6,553 nucleotides of DNA from an uncultured Christensenella sp. (GCA_905203645.1 CAJKWP010000055.1:1-6553), one strand, 5' to 3'. Positions 1-6,553 are shown, counted from the stretch's first letter. Numbers and translations are program-made. The notes: generated by a model from the letters alone, not told the origin.

Positions 1-44
1 TAAATCTTGTAAGTATAAGAAGAAAATTAACTTTTAAAATTATT

Positions 45-138
45 AAAAATAAAAAACGTAAAAAATAACAAAAAATAACAAAAAAATGCAAAAAAGCATT
101 AAAAAAAAACAAAAAATAATAAAAAAGGAGTGCAAAAA
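45..138. repeat. Phased A-tract array / degenerate 10-bp tandem repeat in the addA leader (predicted curved DNA)
   Basis: A-runs of five to nine bases begin at 45, 51, 60, 70, 80, 90, 101, 111, 121 and 134. From 51 to 121 the eight starts advance by 9, 10, 10, 10, 10/11, 10 and 10 bases, matching one helical turn. Two unit copies, AAAAAATAAC at 60-69 and 70-79, are identical and a third at 80-89 differs at its end (AAAAAAATGC), so the tract may have grown by slippage. A-tracts in phase with the helix are the established sequence signature of intrinsic DNA curvature. That this tract is curved, and whether it affects addA expression or is just composition drift, is inference. As RNA it would be an almost unstructured A-rich 5' leader; the only small hairpin is AATGC (85-89) with GCATT (96-100) around six A's. 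Confidence 0.6.
125..130 (+). promoter_or_regulatory. Ribosome binding site of addA
   Basis: AAGGAG lies 7 bases before the ATG at 138, which is optimal spacing. It is the only G-rich stretch in the A-rich leader and fixes the addA start. Confidence 0.85.
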
Positions 139-3100
139 TGGAATTTAAACCATTGCCAGAACAGGCAGAAATAATAGACAGTCAAAACAAAAATTTGCTT
201 GTTTCGGCATCGGCTGGCAGCGGAAAAACAACTGTTATGATTGCGCGAATTTGCAAACTAATCGAAAGCGGTCTTGCTACTCCAAAAAATTTGCTTGTTA
301 TGACATACACAACAAGTGCCGCAAGTGAAATGAAACAAAAGTTGTATAACACGCTCAAACAAAAAATTTCTGACCCAGAAATTTTGGACGAAATTGCCAC
401 AAGTGACATAAGCACAATTCACAGTTTTTGTTCCCGACTTTTGAAAAAATATTTTTATGTTTTGGGCATTTCACCAAACTTTGAAATTGCTGACGACAAA
501 AAATCGCTCAAAATAAAAAAGGAAATTTTGACAAATGTTTTGACCGATTATGCAAGCCAATCACCTGCACAATATTTTTTGATTATGCAAAATTTTGCAC
601 CAAACAGAAATATCCAAAACGTGATTGAAATAATCTTGAAGTTGGATAACTTTTCACAAAGTTTTTCTTCTGATGATGAATTTTGCAAAACAATGCTCTT
701 TCTTTATGACAACACACAAATTTCTCTTGACGCACTGAATCAAAACCTTTTGAACTCGGCACAAAATTTCAAACAAAAAACTGATGCACTTTTGCAAAAG
801 ATGCAAAACCTTGGCTTGACGCAATATATAACTTGGCTCAACAATGTTGCAAGCGAACTTGAAAAAGCAAAGCCCAACAAAGATTTTTTTGAAAATTATG
901 AAAGTGTTTGCAGTATTTCATTGACAGCACTCAAAAGAGATAAAGATGTTGCCGACGAAGTTTTCAAACAACTTGACAACTTGAAAACTCAAATAAAAAA
1001 TTTTGTTGCAAAATACAACGCCAAAAAGTTTGCGAAAAAACAAGACTTTGAAAAATCGGTATCTGCAAACAAAAACATTTCTATTTTGCTGTTGCAACTT
1101 TGGAAAAAGTTTTGCAATCTTTACAAAGATTACAAGTCGCAAAAAAACTTGATGGATTACAGCGATTTGGAAAAATATGCGATAGAAATTTGTTCAAACA
1201 GTGACGTTCAAAAAGAATTGAAGCAAACTTACAAATATGTTTTTGTGGACGAATATCAGGACACAAACCAAATACAAAACAAGTTGGTCGAACTTTTGTG
1301 TGGACAAGACAACAAATTTTTGGTTGGTGATGTAAAACAATCTATTTATGGTTTCCGCCGAAGCAAACCACAAATATTTTTGGACTTGGAACAAAGTTAC
1401 GCTTTGGACGAACACAGCGAGGCAAAATATTTGAACGTAAACTTTCGAAGTGACAAACAAATTCTTTGTTTTGTAAACTTTGTTTTTGACAACATTATGA
1501 CTCCACCGACAAGCGGAATTGATTACAAAAAAAATGGAAGATTCAAAGGTGTAAAACAATTTGAATACGACATTCCAAAAATAAAAATTTGTCTTTACAA
1601 CAAAAAGGAAGAAAAGTCGCAAAAAATTTTGGCACGTGGAATTTACAAAATTCAAAAGCAAAACACAAATCAAAACCTTTCGGCAAGTCAAAAAGAAGCG
1701 TGCATTGTTGCAAAACAAATTTTTTCACTTGTGGGAAAACCTCTTGACGATGGTAAGCCTATTACATACAGTGACATCACAATTTTGGTTCGCAAACGTG
1801 GTGATGGATACAACCAATTTTGCGACGAACTTTCACATCTTGGTTTACCTATTTATGCAAGCAACAATGAGGACATTTTGCAAAATCCCGAAACTGCAAA
1901 ATTTTTGAATCTTTTGAAAACTTGCACAAACATAAACGATGATTTTGCGCTAACTGGTACTTTGATTGGCTATTTTGATTTTGATGAAAATCAACTTGCA
2001 ACCATTCGACTTGCATCACCAGAAAAAAAATATTTTTATGAATGTTTGCAAAACTATCAAAAAAACGACCAAATTTTCAAAAAAATCGCCGATTTTTATC
2101 AAAAAATGCAAGCCCTTCAAAACAACATAAGTTTTTTGGGAAGTTACAAGGCTGTCAAAATATTCTTTGAACAAACACGCTATTTTGAAAAACTTGATAT
2201 CATGCAATCAAAAATGCGAAGTGATGTTGCCAAGATATTGATTGAACAACTTGCCGACAGCGAATATAATTTCAATATCAGCAAGTTTTTGGACAACATT
2301 CAAAACGGCGGAAAATTGTCACTGCCCGACAGGCAAAGTGACGACAGCAATTTTGTAAATGTCACAACAATACATTCCAGCAAAGGTTTGGAATACAAAA
2401 TAGTATTTTTGGTGGACAGTGGTTCGGACTTCAATAAATCCAAAATCGAATCTATTGCCCTTAGTGACAGTTTTGGAATAGGCTTCAAATACTTTGACAC
2501 TGACAGTCAGACAAGTTTTGACGATGTAATTTTGCAAGCAATAAAAGACAAAAACAAGCAAGACGAATTTGCCGAAAAACTCAGACTTTTATACGTGGGA
2601 CTTACACGTGCAAAAAATGCACTTTTCATTGTTGGGGGTTATGACAAAGAAAATCTTTGCCACAAAGATTCAAGTTTTGACATAACAAATCAAAACAATT
2701 ATCTTTCACTTGTTTTGTCGTCATTCGACCAAGATACTTTGGACAAAATCAAAACAAGCAAAGATTTTGTTTGGAAAAACCAAGATTTCGAAGTAACATT
2801 TGAAAACAGTGATGACGATTTTGAAGAGCCAATTTTGCAAGAAAAAATCGTTTTTGGAAAACCAGACCAAAACCTTGTCAAAGCAATCAAAGATAGACTA
2901 AATCAAAATTTTGAAGTGCAAAATATCGCACTCAAAAATTCGGTTTCGGGCATTATGAAAGGCGAAGATGATGGCTATCAAAACAAAACAGACCAAGTCA
3001 AAACACTGACCATTGACGAACATTTGAAAGGTGTTACAAATCAACAACTTGGAACAGAGTTCCACAAAATTCTTCAAATATTGGATTACAAAGATTTTGA

Positions 3101-3533
3101 CAATTTTGAAAAAATACAAAAAACAATAAACCGTGTTTGTAACGTTGAAAAACTTGACGAAAAAACTGACCTCACAATAACCGTGCAAAAGGTTTCAAAA
3201 GCACTTGAAATTTTGAACAATTTGTTTGGCGAAAAAGTTGTACAAAAAGAAAAGTCGTTTATTTTGCAAGCAAAATACAATCAAGTTGTGCAAAGCAAAT
3301 ACGAAGATTTGGTGCTTGTACAGGGAATTATTGATGCCTTTTGTATCGACGGCGACAATGCGATTTTGGTCGATTTCAAACTTTCAAACACAAAATCAGC
3401 ACAAGGGCTCGCTCAAAGATATCAAAAGCAACTTGAACTTTACGCCCTTGCAATTCAAAATGCCTATGGCATAAAAAACATCAAAAAATATATACTCAAC
3501 CTTAACTTTGGACAACTTATACAAATTGATTGA
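138..3533 (+). CDS. addA: AddA, helicase/nuclease subunit of the AddAB (RexAB) recombination enzyme
   Basis: This is an ATP-driven 3'-5' superfamily 1 helicase with a C-terminal nuclease. With AddB it resects double-strand breaks for RecA loading in the cytoplasm. Motifs visible in order: Q motif around Q9; Walker A AGSGKT at 26-31 (K30); motif Ia TYTTSAASEM at 56-65; Walker B VDEYQDT at 370-376; motif III GDVKQSIYGFRR at 397-408; motif IV NFRS at 435-438; motif V TIHSSKGLEY at 744-753; motif VI LLYVGLTRAK at 817-826. The C-terminal PD-(D/E)XK nuclease shows GTEFH at 972-976, GIID at 1063-1066, VDFK at 1078-1081 (D1079, K1081) and YQKQLELYA at 1095-1103. Both the helicase and the nuclease therefore look active. 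The usual DYKTD box reads DFKLS, a change outside the catalytic D and K. At 1131 residues it is slightly shorter than Bacillus AddA (about 1230). The ATG is set by AAGGAG at 125-130 and a short N-terminus before the Q motif. The usual partner addB is not in the window. PcrA/UvrD is excluded by the nuclease domain. Confidence 0.96.
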   Translation: MEFKPLPEQAEIIDSQNKNLLVSASAGSGKTTVMIARICKLIESGLATPKNLLVMTYTTSAASEMKQKLYNTLKQKISDPEILDEIATSDISTIHSFCSRLLKKYFYVLGISPNFEIADDKKSLKIKKEILTNVLTDYASQSPAQYFLIMQNFAPNRNIQNVIEIILKLDNFSQSFSSDDEFCKTMLFLYDNTQISLDALNQNLLNSAQNFKQKTDALLQKMQNLGLTQYITWLNNVASELEKAKPNKDFFENYESVCSISLTALKRDKDVADEVFKQLDNLKTQIKNFVAKYNAKKFAKKQDFEKSVSANKNISILLLQLWKKFCNLYKDYKSQKNLMDYSDLEKYAIEICSNSDVQKELKQTYKYVFVDEYQDTNQIQNKLVELLCGQDNKFLVGDVKQSIYGFRRSKPQIFLDLEQSYALDEHSEAKYLNVNFRSDKQILCFVNFVFDNIMTPPTSGIDYKKNGRFKGVKQFEYDIPKIKICLYNKKEEKSQKILARGIYKIQKQNTNQNLSASQKEACIVAKQIFSLVGKPLDDGKPITYSDITILVRKRGDGYNQFCDELSHLGLPIYASNNEDILQNPETAKFLNLLKTCTNINDDFALTGTLIGYFDFDENQLATIRLASPEKKYFYECLQNYQKNDQIFKKIADFYQKMQALQNNISFLGSYKAVKIFFEQTRYFEKLDIMQSKMRSDVAKILIEQLADSEYNFNISKFLDNIQNGGKLSLPDRQSDDSNFVNVTTIHSSKGLEYKIVFLVDSGSDFNKSKIESIALSDSFGIGFKYFDTDSQTSFDDVILQAIKDKNKQDEFAEKLRLLYVGLTRAKNALFIVGGYDKENLCHKDSSFDITNQNNYLSLVLSSFDQDTLDKIKTSKDFVWKNQDFEVTFENSDDDFEEPILQEKIVFGKPDQNLVKAIKDRLNQNFEVQNIALKNSVSGIMKGEDDGYQNKTDQVKTLTIDEHLKGVTNQQLGTEFHKILQILDYKDFDNFEKIQKTINRVCNVEKLDEKTDLTITVQKVSKALEILNNLFGEKVVQKEKSFILQAKYNQVVQSKYEDLVLVQGIIDAFCIDGDNAILVDFKLSNTKSAQGLAQRYQKQLELYALAIQNAYGIKNIKKYILNLNFGQLIQID

Positions 3534-3534
3534 C

Positions 3535-3577
3535 AAAAAAAACGTTACAAAATAAATTTCCACTTGTAACGTTTTTT
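3535..3577. terminator. Bidirectional intrinsic terminator between addA and the ftsH operon
   Basis: The arms AAAAAACGTTACAA (3537-3550) and TTGTAACGTTTTTT (3564-3577) are perfectly complementary over 14 bp. The core is an 8-bp CGTTACAA stem with a 13-base loop. On the + strand the stem ends in T6 followed by further T-rich sequence to 3589. On the - strand the A8 at 3535-3542 reads as T8. The hairpin begins one base after the addA stop and lies 13 bases beyond the stop of the converging 191-residue gene, so it can end both transcripts. Confidence 0.88.
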
Positions 3578-3590
3578 GTTTTTATTTTTC

Positions 3591-4166
3591 TTATGCAAAT
3601 GTCAATCCGCTTATATAATCATAAAGTGCAGATGTGTTTGCAGTGGTTGCAATTTCATAATAATATGTGTTTGAACCAACAACTTCTTTTGCGTAAAGAT
3701 AAATTTGATTGTAGCCTTTTGTGTCAGTTATATTGAAAATAACTTGTTGGAATTTGATTTGTTTGTCAGTGTTTGTTCCATAAACAAAATCTTTTCCGTC
3801 TTTTTTCAGAACCATATCAGCCTTGTAATCAAATGTAAATGTATAACCATCTTCAAATGAAGGAAGTTTTGACACAAGTTCGATATCAATTTGTTTTGAA
3901 CAGTTTCCACTGAATATTGAGCCAAGAACATTTTGTTTGAAGCCGTCGTCAAAAAGTTTTACAATATTTTCAAACTTTTCTTTTGTCGAATGGCTTTCGC
4001 TTGATTCAAATTCGGTGTTGTCATTTTGTCTGACAATTCTTACTGTTTGTGGATTCAAATCAAATTCTGGCTTGTATGATTTTTTCACAACAGCCAATAC
4101 GATTGTTGTTGTTATCAATGCAACAACAAGTGCAAGACTTATGATAATCAAAATTTTCTTTTTCAT
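3591..4166 (-). CDS. Membrane-anchored protein of unknown function, translationally coupled to ftsH
   Basis: I do not recognise this 191-residue protein. It begins MKKK, followed by one hydrophobic segment at about 5-27, then KKSYK. This reads as an N-terminal signal anchor with roughly 160 residues outside the membrane. No lipobox is seen and there is no clear AXA cleavage site, so an uncleaved anchor is favoured over secretion. Residues about 33-60 are polar and Ser/Glu/Asn-rich (a likely linker), about 61-85 look helical, and about 90-180 alternate hydrophobic and polar residues with many Tyr, Phe and Thr, suggesting a beta-rich domain. There is a single Cys at 89. The ATG overlaps the ftsH TGA by four bases (ATGA, 4163-4166), and AGGGGG at 4174-4179 (read on the minus strand) is an SD-like site 7 bases upstream. 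This makes co-transcription and coupled translation with ftsH very likely. A role as an FtsH partner, regulator or substrate is inference from position and topology only. The stop is TAA, just before the shared terminator. Confidence 0.85.
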   Translation of the reverse strand: MKKKILIIISLALVVALITTTIVLAVVKKSYKPEFDLNPQTVRIVRQNDNTEFESSESHSTKEKFENIVKLFDDGFKQNVLGSIFSGNCSKQIDIELVSKLPSFEDGYTFTFDYKADMVLKKDGKDFVYGTNTDKQIKFQQVIFNITDTKGYNQIYLYAKEVVGSNTYYYEIATTANTSALYDYISGLTFA

Positions 4167-6433
4167 TCTTTATCCCCCTTGTTTTTTGTTGTTTTTTCAG
4201 GACTTTCTTCCCTGTTTTCAACCTTTGATTTTGTTTGCCTTTTTGTTTTTGGTTTTAAAGATTTTTTTTCGTTATCAGTCATTTCTTTTGTTTTGACGCT
4301 CTTTTCACCAATCTTTTTTGTTCTGGTTTTTGCAACTTTTTCCTCTACAGTCTTTACTTTTTTTTCTTCGGCTTGCTTTTTGTATTTTTCGTCAAGTGTC
4401 TTGTAATATTCGTCACGTTTATCTTTCAAAGTTTTCAAATCTTGTTCGGTTATTATCCCACTTTTCAAAAACATTTCGCCAGTTTTAACCTTCATGTCAA
4501 GTTCTTTGCCGTATTGCAAATCGCTCATTTGTTTACGTTGAGAATCTTGTTTTTCTTTCAAAAGTGCAAGTTTATCATCCATTGCCTTGGCAACTTCTTT
4601 TGCAGTTTTGCCAGCAATAAGCATATCAACTTCGTCATGATAAATTGTTTCTTTTTGCAAAAGCAATTCACTCATTTCGTCCAAAAGTTTGCGATTTTTT
4701 GTCAAAATTTCTTTTCCGCGTTTGTAACAAGCATCCAAAATACGTTTTATTTCGGCGTCAATTTCACTTGCCATTTTTTCACTGTAATTGTTTTTGCTTT
4801 GATAATCTCTGCCAATGAACAACTGGTCTTGGGTGTCAAAACCGATAAAGCCAAGTTTGCTCATGCCCCACTGTGTAACCATATTACGAGCAACTTCGGT
4901 TGCCTTGTGGATATCACTTGAAGCACCTGTGGTAATGTCACCAAACACAATTTCTTCCGCCAATCTTCCACCCATTGTCATAACTATATCATCAATCAAA
5001 TGGTTGTAAGTTTTGTGATTGTCGTCGTTGTCAGGCCTGCTCATGGTATAACCAGCCGCATTGCCACGTGGAATGATAGATACTTCTTGTATTGGTTCGC
5101 AGTATTCAAGCATTTTGCCCAAAATTGCGTGTCCCGATTCGTGATAAGCGGTTATCTTTTTGTCATTTTCGGTCATTACACGGCTCTTCTTTTGTGGTCC
5201 CATTATAACCTTGTTGATACCTTCGGTCAAATCTTCCATAATGATTTTTGGTCTGTTTGCTCTTGCAGCCAAGATTGCCGCTTCATTGAGCATATTTTCA
5301 AGGTCTGCACCAGTAAATCCGCTTGTTATACGAGCAAGAGTTGTAAAGTCAACATCTTCATCAATAGGTTTGTTGCGAGCATGAATTTTGATAATTCCTT
5401 CACGCCCTTTTACGTCAGGAACGTGAACGTATATTTGTCTGTCAAATCTGCCTGGACGCAAAAGTGCAGGATCCAAAACATCACTGCGGTTTGTAGCAGC
5501 CAAAACAATTATACCTTCGTTTGCTTCAAAACCGTCCATTTCAACCAAAAGTTGATTGAGCGTTTGTTCCCTTTCGTCATTTCCACCACCAAGTCCAGCA
5601 CCACGTTGTCTGCCAACGGCATCAATTTCGTCAATGAACACAATACAAGGTGTGTTCTTTTTTGCTTCTTCAAACAAATCGCGAACCCTGGATGCACCAA
5701 CACCAACAAACATTTCAACAAAATCGGAACCACTTATTGACAAGAACGGCACATTGCTTTCACCAGCAACAGCACGAGCAAGAAGAGTTTTTCCGGTTCC
5801 TGGTGGCCCAACAAGCAAAACACCTTTTGGAATACGAGCACCAAGAGCAGTAAAGCGTTCAGGCGATTTCAAAAACTCAACAATTTCCTTAAGTTCTTCT
5901 TTTTCTTCGTCAGCGCCGGCAATATCTTTGAATCTTACCTTTACATTTGAAGACTGCCTTGCCCTGCTTTTTCCAAAAGTCATCGCACCTTTGTTTGACG
6001 AACTTATCATTTTGTAAATCAAAAAGATTATGAAAAGTCCAAAACCAATATAAAGTATAGGCATTATTCTTTCAAAGAACGATGGCTCGGTTGGTTCATA
6101 GTTCCAAGAAATATGTTTGTCTGGGTCACTTACATTTGCAGTATTTTGATTTTCAATTGCATCAATTACTCTTGAAATAGTATCTTGTGTATATTTGAAA
6201 TAATAATCTGCGGTAGTTGGAAAATTTTTGATTTGCGAATCGAACAACTTAATTTTTGCAATGCCGTCTTTTGCATAAAAATCCGATACTTTATCTTCTT
6301 GTATCATTGTAATTGCAACATCTGGTGTTGTTTTTTTGCCACTTACATTCGTGTCGGTAAAAAGCAAAAACAAGCAAACAATCGCAAGCGTAAGCACCAA
6401 AAGATATGCCCAAGAAAATTTAACTTTTTTCAA
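4163..6433 (-). CDS. ftsH: FtsH, ATP-dependent membrane zinc metalloprotease
   Basis: FtsH is a hexameric AAA+ protease that extracts and degrades misfolded membrane proteins and short-lived regulators. TM1 is at about 8-26, the extracytoplasmic domain at about 27-120 and TM2 at about 124-145. The AAA module has Walker A GPPGTGKT (209-216), the aromatic pore loop MFVG (241-244, F242), Walker B VFIDEID (265-271) and the second region of homology from N315 to R332, including candidate arginine fingers R326 and R329. The zinc protease motif HESGH is at 431-435 (H431, E432, H435), and the third zinc ligand is probably D507 in TTGASSD. All catalytic residues are present. The start is TTG (6433-6431), fixed by AGGAG 7 bases upstream and by the normal short N-terminus before TM1. 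At 756 residues it is about 110 longer than E. coli or B. subtilis FtsH. The excess is a charged C-terminal tail after about residue 610. It overlaps the downstream gene by four bases. I see no CIRCE or CtsR operator upstream, so heat-shock control is not evident. Confidence 0.98.
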   Translation of the reverse strand: MKKVKFSWAYLLVLTLAIVCLFLLFTDTNVSGKKTTPDVAITMIQEDKVSDFYAKDGIAKIKLFDSQIKNFPTTADYYFKYTQDTISRVIDAIENQNTANVSDPDKHISWNYEPTEPSFFERIMPILYIGFGLFIIFLIYKMISSSNKGAMTFGKSRARQSSNVKVRFKDIAGADEEKEELKEIVEFLKSPERFTALGARIPKGVLLVGPPGTGKTLLARAVAGESNVPFLSISGSDFVEMFVGVGASRVRDLFEEAKKNTPCIVFIDEIDAVGRQRGAGLGGGNDEREQTLNQLLVEMDGFEANEGIIVLAATNRSDVLDPALLRPGRFDRQIYVHVPDVKGREGIIKIHARNKPIDEDVDFTTLARITSGFTGADLENMLNEAAILAARANRPKIIMEDLTEGINKVIMGPQKKSRVMTENDKKITAYHESGHAILGKMLEYCEPIQEVSIIPRGNAAGYTMSRPDNDDNHKTYNHLIDDIVMTMGGRLAEEIVFGDITTGASSDIHKATEVARNMVTQWGMSKLGFIGFDTQDQLFIGRDYQSKNNYSEKMASEIDAEIKRILDACYKRGKEILTKNRKLLDEMSELLLQKETIYHDEVDMLIAGKTAKEVAKAMDDKLALLKEKQDSQRKQMSDLQYGKELDMKVKTGEMFLKSGIITEQDLKTLKDKRDEYYKTLDEKYKKQAEEKKVKTVEEKVAKTRTKKIGEKSVKTKEMTDNEKKSLKPKTKRQTKSKVENREESPEKTTKNKGDKE
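4166..4618 (-). other. FtsH C-terminal extension: SHOCT-like hairpin plus lysine-rich disordered tail
   Basis: This covers FtsH residues about 606-756, beyond the peptidase fold. Residues about 613-640 are helical and charged. Residues about 640-680 contain KSGIITEQDLKTLKDKRDEY, which resembles the glycine-(I/L)-I-T-x-x-(E/D)-(F/L) pattern of SHOCT-type short helical hairpins. Residues about 681-756 are dominated by Lys, Glu and Thr with hardly any hydrophobic residues, consistent with a flexible polyelectrolyte tail on the cytoplasmic side. The SHOCT assignment is by eye and tentative; the disorder call is stronger. The frame continues cleanly from the catalytic domain, so this is not a frameshift artefact. 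Confidence 0.6.
4174..4179 (-). promoter_or_regulatory. SD-like site inside the end of ftsH, for the downstream gene
   Basis: On the minus strand this reads AGGGGG, 7 bases before the ATG at 4166, and lies within the last codons of ftsH (Lys-Gly-Asp). Together with the ATGA overlap it supports the chosen start and translational coupling. Confidence 0.7.
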
Positions 6434-6440
6434 TGTAACT

Positions 6441-6445
6441 CTCCT
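6441..6445 (-). promoter_or_regulatory. Ribosome binding site deciding the TTG start of ftsH
   Basis: The minus strand reads TTAGGAGAGTTACATTG, with AGGAG 7 bases from the TTG. No in-frame ATG lies nearby, and the first Met downstream would remove TM1. The site therefore fixes a non-ATG start. Confidence 0.85.
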
Positions 6446-6459
6446 AAAAGTAATAGTAT

Positions 6460-6552
6460 TTATATGTCAAAATTGTATTTTTTTATATTTTCTTTATGAT
6501 ATTCAAGTCCAAGTAATAATAATATATTTGTTATAAATGGGTTTATTTTTTC
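6460..6552 (-). CDS. Possible 3' end of a gene upstream of ftsH (partial)
   Basis: One minus-strand frame stays open for 30 codons from the window edge to a TAA at 6462-6460, 26 bases before the ftsH TTG. The encoded end is hydrophobic and then charged (ITNILLLLGLEYHKEN, ending in NFDI). The closeness to the ftsH ribosome binding site fits an operon. Against it, the codons (three consecutive TTA, many ATA) and the very low GC are unlike addA and ftsH, which favour TTG and CTT for Leu, and 30 open codons can arise by chance here. The peptide is not recognisable as Hpt or TilS, the common FtsH neighbours in Bacillota. If it is not coding, this is the ftsH 5' region. Confidence 0.3.
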   Translation of the reverse strand, partial: EKINPFITNILLLLGLEYHKENIKKYNFDI

Positions 6553-6553
6553 T

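Noticed and set aside
7..46. Possible addA promoter (TTGTAA at 7-12, TATAAG at 14-19, TATTAA at 41-46)
   Set aside because: None of the pairings has a 16-18 base spacer, and such hexamers are expected by chance in sequence this AT-rich.
3..68. Open plus-strand frame ending in a lysine/arginine-rich peptide (IIKNKKRKK) with stop at 66-68
   Set aside because: Only 21 codons, and the basic end is what A-rich non-coding DNA translates to. The other two frames also end close by, so no frame can be chosen.
85..100. AATGC/GCATT hairpin as a terminator or attenuator before addA
   Set aside because: The stem is only 5 bp with mostly A-T pairs and is followed by A's rather than T's on the plus strand.
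1194..1718. Minus-strand open frame of 174 codons opposite addA
   Set aside because: Antisense to conserved helicase motifs II-IV of addA; a Phe/Leu/Val-rich composition is typical of shadow translation of Lys/Gln/Asn-rich genes.
5000..5740. Long plus-strand open frame opposite ftsH (246 codons)
   Set aside because: It lies antisense to the conserved AAA domain, has no ribosome binding site or recognisable domain, and is explained by codon bias of the real gene.
6465..6470. Consensus -35 box TTGACA on the minus strand upstream of ftsH
   Set aside because: No acceptable -10 hexamer lies 16-18 bases downstream; that position falls on the ribosome binding site, so a transcript start there would remove it.
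6473..6500. Plus-strand TTGTAT / 16 bases / TATGAT as a divergent promoter leaving the window
   Set aside because: The -35 match is poor, the region is AT-rich, and no divergent gene can be seen inside the window.
6434..6553. CIRCE (HrcA) or CtsR heat-shock operator upstream of ftsH
   Set aside because: No TTAGCACTC inverted repeat and no tandem GGTCAAA-type heptamers are present.

Overview
The window holds two convergent transcription units from what looks like a low-GC Gram-positive bacterium (Bacillota, probably an uncultured Clostridia-type lineage). The case rests on an AddA-type helicase-nuclease, the strongly AT-rich lysine/asparagine/glutamine-heavy coding style, AGGAG-type ribosome binding sites at every gene, and a TTG start on ftsH. 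The genetic code appears standard: the two large genes end in TGA, and Trp is written TGG in them. The lineage below phylum level is inference.

Layout. Positions 1-137 are a very A-rich leader with no convincing gene. It carries a run of A-tracts spaced almost exactly 10 bp apart, the pattern of intrinsically curved DNA. Positions 138-3533 (+) encode a complete AddA, the helicase/nuclease subunit of the AddAB double-strand-break repair enzyme. A bidirectional hairpin terminator at 3535-3577 sits between the converging stop codons. Positions 3591-4166 (-) encode a 191-residue membrane-anchored protein of unknown function. Its ATG overlaps the ftsH stop codon in an ATGA junction, so the two genes are almost certainly one operon. 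Positions 4163-6433 (-) encode FtsH, the membrane AAA+ zinc protease, with an unusually long charged C-terminal tail. Upstream of ftsH, 6460-6552 (-) has an open frame running off the window edge that could be the end of a preceding gene, but the evidence is weak. There is no gene-free stretch longer than 300 bases.

How the genes relate. AddA works in DNA break repair and FtsH in membrane protein quality control; they share only the terminator. The functional link worth attention is ftsH with its overlapping downstream partner, a one-pass membrane protein whose soluble part should face the same side as the FtsH extracytoplasmic domain. I see no mobile element, CRISPR array, tRNA or rRNA. The least explained parts are the FtsH-coupled unknown protein, the FtsH tail with a possible SHOCT-like hairpin, and the phased A-tract leader of addA.
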